A DNA stretch of 10,065 nt, taken from NCBI GenBank assembly GCA_028692535.1, contig JAQUXD010000021.1:8605-18669 (forward strand). The letters are read 5' to 3'. Below, in pieces: positions 5,124-10,065 of this stretch. This stretch comes from Eubacteriales bacterium. GTDB taxonomy: Bacteria > Bacillota > Clostridia > Peptostreptococcales > Anaerovoracaceae. How positions within the stretch are numbered: position 1 is the stretch's first letter; the number at the start of each line of letters is the position of its first letter. The notes below the pieces were generated by a model. That model did not search any database, was not told where the DNA came from, and worked only from the letters and a program-made list of their open reading frames with translations. The position numbers and the translations under genes were made by a program.

Positions 5124-6599
5124 ATGTTCAATGAAATACATGAAGAATGCGGCGTATTCGGTGTTTACAGTCCGATTGCCAACGGCGTGGCGGATCTGGC
5201 GTATCTGGGGCTTTTCGCTTTGCAGCACAGGGGGCAGGAAAGCTGCGGGATCACCGTCAACGATGACGGGGTCTTCCGGACACATAAAGATCTGGGACTG
5301 GTGGAAGACGTTTTTTCCAAGGGAGAACTGGAACGGCTGGGTCAGGGCAGCATGGCGGTGGGACACACCCGCTACGGGACTACCGGCGGCAACGATCGGG
5401 CCAACTGTCAGCCTATCGTCGTAAACCACACCAAGGGACGCATGGCCATTGCCCACAACGGTAATCTGGTGAACACCTTCGAGCTTCGGACGGAACTGGA
5501 AGACTCCGGATCGATTTTCCACGGTTCCAGCGATACGGAAGTCATTTCCCATGTGATCACAAGAGAACGCATGAAATGCAACTCTATCGAAGAGGCGGTG
5601 AACCGATCCATGGACCGGCTCAAGGGCGCCTACTCCCTGGTGGTGATGTCTCCGGCCAAAATGGTGGCGGTCCGGGATGAATATGGATTTCGTCCCTTAT
5701 GCTATGGGCAGACGGAAGACGGAACGTACATCGTAGCCTCCGAAAGCTGCGCCCTGGATGCCGTAGGCGCCACTATGGTGCGGGACATCCTTCCCGGAGA
5801 GATCGTAGTTTTCCAGAAGGACGGTGTCCGGTCCATCAAGGATCACTGCGGAAAGAAACCCAGCCGGTTCTGCGTATTTGAGCTGATCTACTTTGCTCGT
5901 CCCGACTCGGTGATCTCCGGCTGCTCGGTTCACGAAGCCCGACTGCGGGCCGGCGCTTGTTTGGCCTTGACGCATCCGGTGGATGCTGATGTGGTGATCG
6001 GCGTACCGGATTCGGGCCTGGATGCGGCCTTGGGCTATTCAAAGCAGTCCGGGATTCCTTACGGGGTCGGTTTCATCAAAAATCGGTACATTGCCAGAAC
6101 GTTCATTTCTCCGGGACAAAAATCCCGGGAAGCAAAGGTGCGGATCAAGTTGAATCCTCTGGCAAAGACCGTACGAGGCAAACGGGTGGTGCTGATCGAC
6201 GATTCCATCGTGCGCGGCACCACCAGCGCCCGCATCGTGGGCTTGCTCCGAGATGCGGGGGCTACGGAAATTCATTTCCGTTCGTCTGCCCCGCCGTTTC
6301 TCAACCCCTGCTATTACGGCACCGACATCGATTCCCGGGAGCATTTGATCGCATGCAATCACAGCATAGAGGAGATCCGTGCCATGATCGGCGCCGATTC
6401 GCTGGGCTACCTGGATCCGGCGGATCTGCCCAAGCTGTCGGGGGACAGCGCCGTAGGCAGCTGCTGTTCGGCCTGTTTTACAGGGGAATATCCCACGGAG
6501 ATCCCCGCGCATCACAGCAAAATGCGCTTTGAGGGCAAGATTTCGGAGAATAAGCAGAAAAAAAAGGACGGAGCAACCGATGAACAAGAGTCAGAGTGA
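5124..6599 (+). CDS. purF: Amidophosphoribosyltransferase (glutamine PRPP amidotransferase)
   Basis: PurF commits PRPP and glutamine to purine synthesis, giving phosphoribosylamine. The 491 residues begin with MFNEIHEE, a short propeptide expected to be removed to expose Cys9 as the N-terminal nucleophile of the glutaminase domain (LQHRGQES at 33-40, GHTRYGTTGG at 80-89, HNGNLVN at 111-117). The phosphoribosyltransferase domain carries the PRPP loop VVLIDDSIVRGTTS (355-368). Cys250 (RFCVFELIYFARPDS), Cys396 (NPCYYG), Cys448 and Cys451 (CSACFTGEYPT) align by motif with the 4Fe-4S ligands of Bacillus subtilis PurF, so this is the oxygen-sensitive Fe-S type. The start is supported by GGGAG at 5112-5116. 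The last ~20 residues are Lys/Glu/Gln-rich and probably disordered, and the gene's end overlaps purM by 20 nt. Feedback inhibition by purine nucleotides is family knowledge. Confidence 0.98.
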   Translation: MFNEIHEECGVFGVYSPIANGVADLAYLGLFALQHRGQESCGITVNDDGVFRTHKDLGLVEDVFSKGELERLGQGSMAVGHTRYGTTGGNDRANCQPIVVNHTKGRMAIAHNGNLVNTFELRTELEDSGSIFHGSSDTEVISHVITRERMKCNSIEEAVNRSMDRLKGAYSLVVMSPAKMVAVRDEYGFRPLCYGQTEDGTYIVASESCALDAVGATMVRDILPGEIVVFQKDGVRSIKDHCGKKPSRFCVFELIYFARPDSVISGCSVHEARLRAGACLALTHPVDADVVIGVPDSGLDAALGYSKQSGIPYGVGFIKNRYIARTFISPGQKSREAKVRIKLNPLAKTVRGKRVVLIDDSIVRGTTSARIVGLLRDAGATEIHFRSSAPPFLNPCYYGTDIDSREHLIACNHSIEEIRAMIGADSLGYLDPADLPKLSGDSAVGSCCSACFTGEYPTEIPAHHSKMRFEGKISENKQKKKDGATDEQESE

Positions 6600-7620
6600 C
6601 AGTTATAAAAAAGCCGGCGTGGATATCACGGAAGGATATCGGGCTGTGGAGCTGATGAAGAAGCACGTAGCCAGGACCATGATCCCCGGCGCCGATGAAG
6701 GCCTGGGCGGCTTTGGCGGTCTGTTCGCGCCCGATCTGAAGGGCATTTCTGCGCCGATCCTGGTCAGCGGCACCGACGGTGTGGGAACGAAGCTGAAGCT
6801 TGCGTTCCTGATGGATCGCCACGACACCGTGGGCATCGACTGTGTGGCCATGTGTGTCAATGACGTCATATGCTGCGGCGCCAGACCGCTCTTCTTTTTG
6901 GACTATATTGCTCTGGGGCGGAATGTGGCGGAAAAAGTGGCGGAGATCGTGGGCGGCATCGCCGATGGCTGCGTGCAAGCCGGTTGCGCCCTGATCGGCG
7001 GCGAGACGGCGGAAATGCCCGGATTCTATCAGGACGGGGAATACGATCTGGCAGGTTTTTCCGTTGGATTGGTGGACCGGAGCCGTATTCTGGACAAAGA
7101 GCGGGTGCGGCCCGGCGATGTGATCCTGGGCCTTCCGTCTTCCGGGATCCACTCCAACGGGTATTCTCTGGTGCGCAAAATTCTGGATGTGGAACATGCA
7201 GACCTGAACGCCCCGCTGGAAGCTTTGGACGGGCGTGCTTTGGGTGACGTACTGCTGGAACCTACGCGCATTTATGTGCGGCCGGTGCTGGAACTGCTCT
7301 CTCGTGTCAGCGTACGGTCCCTGGCCCACATCACCGGAGGCGGATTTTATGAGAATATTCCCCGGAGCCTCCCGGCGGGCACAGCCGTCAGGATCCAACG
7401 ATCTTCCTTGGATATCCATCCGATATTCGAGCTGATCCGCCGGACCGGAAATATCCCGGAGCGGGATATGTTCAACACCTTCAACATGGGCGTGGGCATG
7501 ACGGCCATCGTGGCTGCGGAAGACGCAGAAGAAGCCCTGCGTGTGCTGGCAAAGGAGGGACTGACGGCCCGGGCGATCGGGGAAGTGATCTCCGGAGAAA
7601 AGGAAGTGGTCTTTTGCTGA
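6580..7620 (+). CDS. purM: Phosphoribosylformylglycinamidine cyclo-ligase (AIR synthetase)
   Basis: PurM closes the imidazole ring, turning FGAM into AIR with ATP. The 346 residues equal the usual length (about 345). Family motifs are YKKAGVDI at the N-terminus (9-16), VSGTDGVGTKLKLA (62-75), GIDCVAMCVNDVICCGA (85-101), the Gly-rich GCALIGGETAEMPGFY (135-150) and LPSSGIHSNGYSL (185-197), then AHITGGGFYENIPR near residue 250. These are the ATP-binding loop and core of the PurM/PurL/SelD/HypE superfamily. The start at MNKSQSD was chosen because it matches the family N-terminus and has GGACGGAG (6566-6573) 6 nt upstream. The open frame reaches back to 6529, inside purF. Overlaps of 20 nt with purF and 7 nt with purN imply translational coupling. 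Confidence 0.98.
   Translation: MNKSQSDSYKKAGVDITEGYRAVELMKKHVARTMIPGADEGLGGFGGLFAPDLKGISAPILVSGTDGVGTKLKLAFLMDRHDTVGIDCVAMCVNDVICCGARPLFFLDYIALGRNVAEKVAEIVGGIADGCVQAGCALIGGETAEMPGFYQDGEYDLAGFSVGLVDRSRILDKERVRPGDVILGLPSSGIHSNGYSLVRKILDVEHADLNAPLEALDGRALGDVLLEPTRIYVRPVLELLSRVSVRSLAHITGGGFYENIPRSLPAGTAVRIQRSSLDIHPIFELIRRTGNIPERDMFNTFNMGVGMTAIVAAEDAEEALRVLAKEGLTARAIGEVISGEKEVVFC
7600..7606 (+). promoter_or_regulatory. Ribosome binding site that decides a TTG start for purN
   Basis: AAGGAAG ends 7 nt before the TTG at 7614 but 22 nt before the first ATG at 7629, and nothing resembling a Shine-Dalgarno sequence precedes that ATG. This favours TTG, whose codon overlaps the end of purM. The ATG remains possible through ribosomes re-initiating after the purM stop. 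Confidence 0.55.
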
Positions 7621-8258
7621 ACCCACAGATGCCTATACGCATTGCCGTATTGATTTCCGGCGGAGGAACGAACCTTCAGGCCTTGTTGGATGCCCAGTCT
7701 GCCGGCGCGCTGTCCAGCGGACGCGTCGAGTTGGTGGTATCAGACAGAGAAGGCGCCTACGGGTTGGAGCGTGCCGAGAAGAGCGGCTGCGAAGCTGTGG
7801 TCGTGAGACGCAGAGGAGTGGAGCAAGCCGTTTTTGAAGAGGAACTTCACAGTGTTCTGGACCGGGCACAGATCGATCTGGTGATTTTGGCGGGATTTCT
7901 GTGCATCCTGAGCTCGGATTTTGTTAAAAAGTATCCGGACAGGATCCTCAATGTGCACCCTGCGTTGATCCCTTCTTTCTGCGGAGAAGGGTATTACGGC
8001 CTGCGGGTCCACGAGGCGGCTCTGGCCTATGGCGTCAAGGTGACCGGCGCCACTGTACACCTTGTAAACGAAATTCCGGATGGAGGGCGAATCCTGCTGC
8101 AGAAAGCGGTGGAGGTTCGAGAGGATGATACCCCTCAAACGCTGCAGCGGCGGGTCATGGAAGAAGCGGAATGGATCCTGTTGCCCCGGGCGGCGGAAAT
8201 GATGGCAGCACAGCTGCTGAAAGAGAAACGGAGCAAAGCCCATGATGAATCGATTTGA
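7614..8258 (+). CDS. purN: Phosphoribosylglycinamide formyltransferase, folate-dependent
   Basis: PurN transfers the formyl group of 10-formyl-THF to GAR, giving FGAR. With the TTG start the protein has 214 residues (209 from the ATG at 7629). The Rossmann-like formyltransferase fold shows IAVLISGGGTNLQALLDA (10-27) for phosphate binding and DLVILAGFLCILS (88-100). The catalytic triad is visible: Asn113 and His115 in LNVHPALIPSF, and Asp156 in VNEIPDGGRILLQ. The usual DEGxDxG segment reads NEIPDGG here, with the catalytic Asp kept. The FCGEGYYGLRVHEA stretch is typical of clostridial PurN. The gene overlaps purM by 7 nt and the cyclohydrolase gene by 17 nt. Its folate dependence links it functionally to the ZTP riboswitch. 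Confidence 0.96.
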   Translation: MLNPQMPIRIAVLISGGGTNLQALLDAQSAGALSSGRVELVVSDREGAYGLERAEKSGCEAVVVRRRGVEQAVFEEELHSVLDRAQIDLVILAGFLCILSSDFVKKYPDRILNVHPALIPSFCGEGYYGLRVHEAALAYGVKVTGATVHLVNEIPDGGRILLQKAVEVREDDTPQTLQRRVMEEAEWILLPRAAEMMAAQLLKEKRSKAHDESI

Positions 8259-8982
8259 GAAACGATCTCTGCCTGCGTTGCTGGCCGGCAATCCCTATCC
8301 GGGAAGAGGCCTTGCCATGGGGTGCGCGCCGAATGGACAAAATGCGGTTTTTGTCTATTTTATCATGGGCCGCAGCGCCAACAGCCGGAATCGCGTCTTT
8401 GAAGAAAAAGAACAGGATTTGTTCACCCGGCCTTTCGATCCGTCGAAGGTGGAGGATCCTGCCCTGATCATCTATGCGCCGCTCCGGGCGTTGGTTCTGC
8501 CCGATCGGTACAGTCTCATCCTGACCAACGGAGATCAGACTGACACGATCTTCCATGCGCTGCGACAGGGAGGATCCTTTGAACAAGCTTTAGAAACCCG
8601 GTGCTTTGAACCCGACGGGCCCAACTTTACGCCCAGGATCAGCGGTCTGGCGGAATGGACGAACGGCGGGGAGAAAAGCTACCGCCTGAGCATCCTTAAA
8701 AGCGCGGATCCGGAGGGAACGGGCTGCCTGCGTCAGACGTTTTCCTATCCGATGCTGCCGGGGATCGGACATTTCATTTCCACGTATGTGACGGACGGCG
8801 CGCCGCTTCCTTCCTTCGAAGGCGAACCGGTGCGCATCGATATTCCCGGAGATGCGGAAGGCTTTGCCCGGGATCTGTGGGAGAGTCTGGACCCGGATAA
8901 TAAGATTTCCCTGTATGTGCGCAGCGTAGATTTTGCCACAAGAAAGACGCAAAACGTAATGATCAATCGACACGGGCGATAA
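8242..8982 (+). CDS. IMP cyclohydrolase, PurO type (alternate form)
   Basis: This gene is predicted to close FAICAR to IMP, the last step of the pathway. The 246-residue protein resembles the PurO/IMP_cyclohyd family (PF07826), first known from archaea and also found in clostridia. It is unrelated to the N-terminal domain of bifunctional PurH. Supporting motifs are FVYFIMGRSANSRNR (37-51), LTNGDQTDTI (94-103), FEPDGPNFTPRISG (122-135) and GIGHFISTY (174-182). GGAG at 8230-8233 lies 8 nt before the first of two adjacent ATGs, and I chose the first. The gene overlaps purN by 17 nt and is followed after 13 nt by a stand-alone AICAR transformylase, the partner that makes its substrate. This neighbourhood strongly supports the function. 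The symbol is left blank because purO is normally reserved for the archaeal enzyme. Confidence 0.9.
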   Translation: MMNRFEKRSLPALLAGNPYPGRGLAMGCAPNGQNAVFVYFIMGRSANSRNRVFEEKEQDLFTRPFDPSKVEDPALIIYAPLRALVLPDRYSLILTNGDQTDTIFHALRQGGSFEQALETRCFEPDGPNFTPRISGLAEWTNGGEKSYRLSILKSADPEGTGCLRQTFSYPMLPGIGHFISTYVTDGAPLPSFEGEPVRIDIPGDAEGFARDLWESLDPDNKISLYVRSVDFATRKTQNVMINRHGR

Positions 8983-8995
8983 AGAGGAGAAAGCG

Positions 8996-10065
8996 ATGAA
9001 AGAACTGGAACTGAAATACGGCTGCAACCCCAATCAGAAGCCTGCCCACGTGTTTATGGGCAACGGCGAAGCGCTACCCTTTGAAGTCCTGTCGGGTCGG
9101 CCCGGATACATCAACCTGCTGGATGCCCTGAACAGCTGGCAGCTTGTGAAGGAGCTGAGTGAAGCGTTGGAGTTGCCTGCCGCCACGTCCTTCAAGCACG
9201 TGAGTCCTACCTCCGCCGCCGTGGGAATCCCGTTGCCGGAAGGATTGCTTCGGGCAGTTTTTGCCGACGGCATATCCGGCGTGAACAGCTCGCCGCTGGC
9301 CTGTGCCTATGCCCGGGCAAGGGGCACGGACCGGATGTCTTCCTTCGGGGATTTTATTGCGCTGAGCCACCCCTGCGACATCGCCACAGCTCGGCTGATC
9401 CTGCCGGAGGTGTCCGACGGCATCATTGCGCCCGGATATGAACCGGAGGCTTTGGAGCTTTTGAAAACAAAGCGAAAGGGGAATTATACGATTTTGCAGA
9501 TGGATCCGTCCTATGTGCCTGTAACGGAAGAGAGCAAGCAGGTCTTCGGCGTCACGTTCCGCCAGCGGCGGAACGATTGCCGGATCGACCGGGATATTCT
9601 GAACGATGTGGTCACGGAGAACAAACAGCTGCCGGCGGAGGCCCTGCGAGATCTGATCGTTGCCCTGATCACGCTCAAATACACCCAGTCCAATTCCGTT
9701 TGTTTTGCCAAAGACGGCCAGGCCATCGGCGTGGGAGCGGGACAGCAGTCCCGGATCCACTGCACCCGGCTGGCGGCCGGCAAAGCGGATCTTTGGCATC
9801 TGCGGCAGCACGATAAGGTGCTGGCGCTGCCGTTTCTTGAGGGGATCGGCCGCCCGGTGCGCGATAATGCGATCGACGTGTATTTATCGGACAACAGCGA
9901 TGAAATCCTGAGCGAAGGCGCCTGGCAGAACGTGTTTTCCCTCCGACCGGAGCCATTGACAGCAAGCGAAAAGAGATCGTATCTGGACGGAGTCCGGGGT
10001 GTGGCGCTGGGCAGCGACGCATTCTTCCCCTTCGAAGACAATATTCGTCGCGCCGCGGCCAGCGG
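8996..10065 (+). CDS. Stand-alone AICAR formyltransferase (PurH C-terminal domain only; 3' partial)
   Basis: This gene is predicted to transfer the formyl group of 10-formyl-THF to AICAR, giving FAICAR. The frame is open to the window edge (356 complete codons), and by family length about 35 residues are missing. The protein starts directly at the transformylase domain (LKYGCNPNQKPA, 6-17), so the MGS-like cyclohydrolase domain of ordinary PurH is absent. The catalytic Lys67-His68 lies in SFKHVSPTSAAVG (65-77). Other landmarks are DRMSSFGDFIAL (112-123), YTQSNSVCFAKDGQAIGVGAG (229-249), QQSRIHCTRLA (250-260) and SDAFFPFEDNI (340-350). GAGGAG at 8984-8989 lies 6 nt before the ATG. The adjacent PurO-type cyclohydrolase supplies the missing activity. 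Its substrate AICAR is the precursor of the riboswitch ligand, so a block at this step should raise expression of the operon. Confidence 0.95.
   Translation, partial: MKELELKYGCNPNQKPAHVFMGNGEALPFEVLSGRPGYINLLDALNSWQLVKELSEALELPAATSFKHVSPTSAAVGIPLPEGLLRAVFADGISGVNSSPLACAYARARGTDRMSSFGDFIALSHPCDIATARLILPEVSDGIIAPGYEPEALELLKTKRKGNYTILQMDPSYVPVTEESKQVFGVTFRQRRNDCRIDRDILNDVVTENKQLPAEALRDLIVALITLKYTQSNSVCFAKDGQAIGVGAGQQSRIHCTRLAAGKADLWHLRQHDKVLALPFLEGIGRPVRDNAIDVYLSDNSDEILSEGAWQNVFSLRPEPLTASEKRSYLDGVRGVALGSDAFFPFEDNIRRAAAS

Noticed and set aside
6478..7626. 382-codon open frame on the minus strand opposite purM
   Set aside because: It lies wholly opposite a textbook purM. The composition is that of a codon shadow in GC-rich DNA and there is no recognisable domain.

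Overview
The window reads as chromosomal DNA of a Gram-positive, moderately GC-rich anaerobe, most likely class Clostridia (Bacillota). The evidence is the gene content (L13-S9 pair followed by a purE-purC-purF-purM-purN block), strong AAGGAGG-type ribosome binding sites, consensus sigma-A promoters, a clostridial PurF with an N-terminal nucleophile and 4Fe-4S ligands, and a stand-alone AICAR transformylase paired with a PurO-type IMP cyclohydrolase. All genes are on the + strand. I see no mobile element, CRISPR array, tRNA or rRNA.

Layout. (1) Positions 1-2584 are the end of an export or envelope operon: an extracellular multi-domain CARDB/COG1361-like protein with a C-terminal membrane anchor (5' end outside the window), overlapping by 8 nt a MacB/FtsX-type ABC permease. 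(2) Positions 2585-2783 hold a promoter and a structured leader ahead of rplM-rpsI (L13, S9), which ends in a compact intrinsic terminator at 3652-3680. (3) A consensus promoter (TTGACA, 18 bp, TATAAT) abuts that terminator. It drives a leader containing a ZTP (pfl-motif) riboswitch whose last helix is mutually exclusive with an intrinsic terminator, 19 nt before purE. (4) From 3870 to the right edge runs a tight operon: purE, purC, purF, purM, purN, IMP cyclohydrolase and AICAR transformylase (3' end outside). Gaps are 13-26 nt or the genes overlap by 7-20 nt.

How the genes work together. PurF makes phosphoribosylamine from PRPP and glutamine. PurN formylates GAR, PurM closes the AIR ring, PurE and PurC convert AIR to SAICAR, AICAR transformylase makes FAICAR, and the cyclohydrolase closes IMP. 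PurN and AICAR transformylase both consume 10-formyl-THF. When folate runs short, AICAR and its triphosphate ZTP accumulate. The riboswitch would sense ZTP and let RNA polymerase read through into the genes, an ON switch coupling one-carbon status to purine synthesis. purD, purL/Q/S, purB and any purK are not in the window and may lie downstream or elsewhere.

The most interesting points are the fully readable ZTP switch, the split replacement of bifunctional PurH, an unexplained pair of similar hairpin-plus-AGTAGGC units in the rplM leader, and the uncharacterised CARDB protein/ABC permease pair. Nothing here is clearly a wholly new system.
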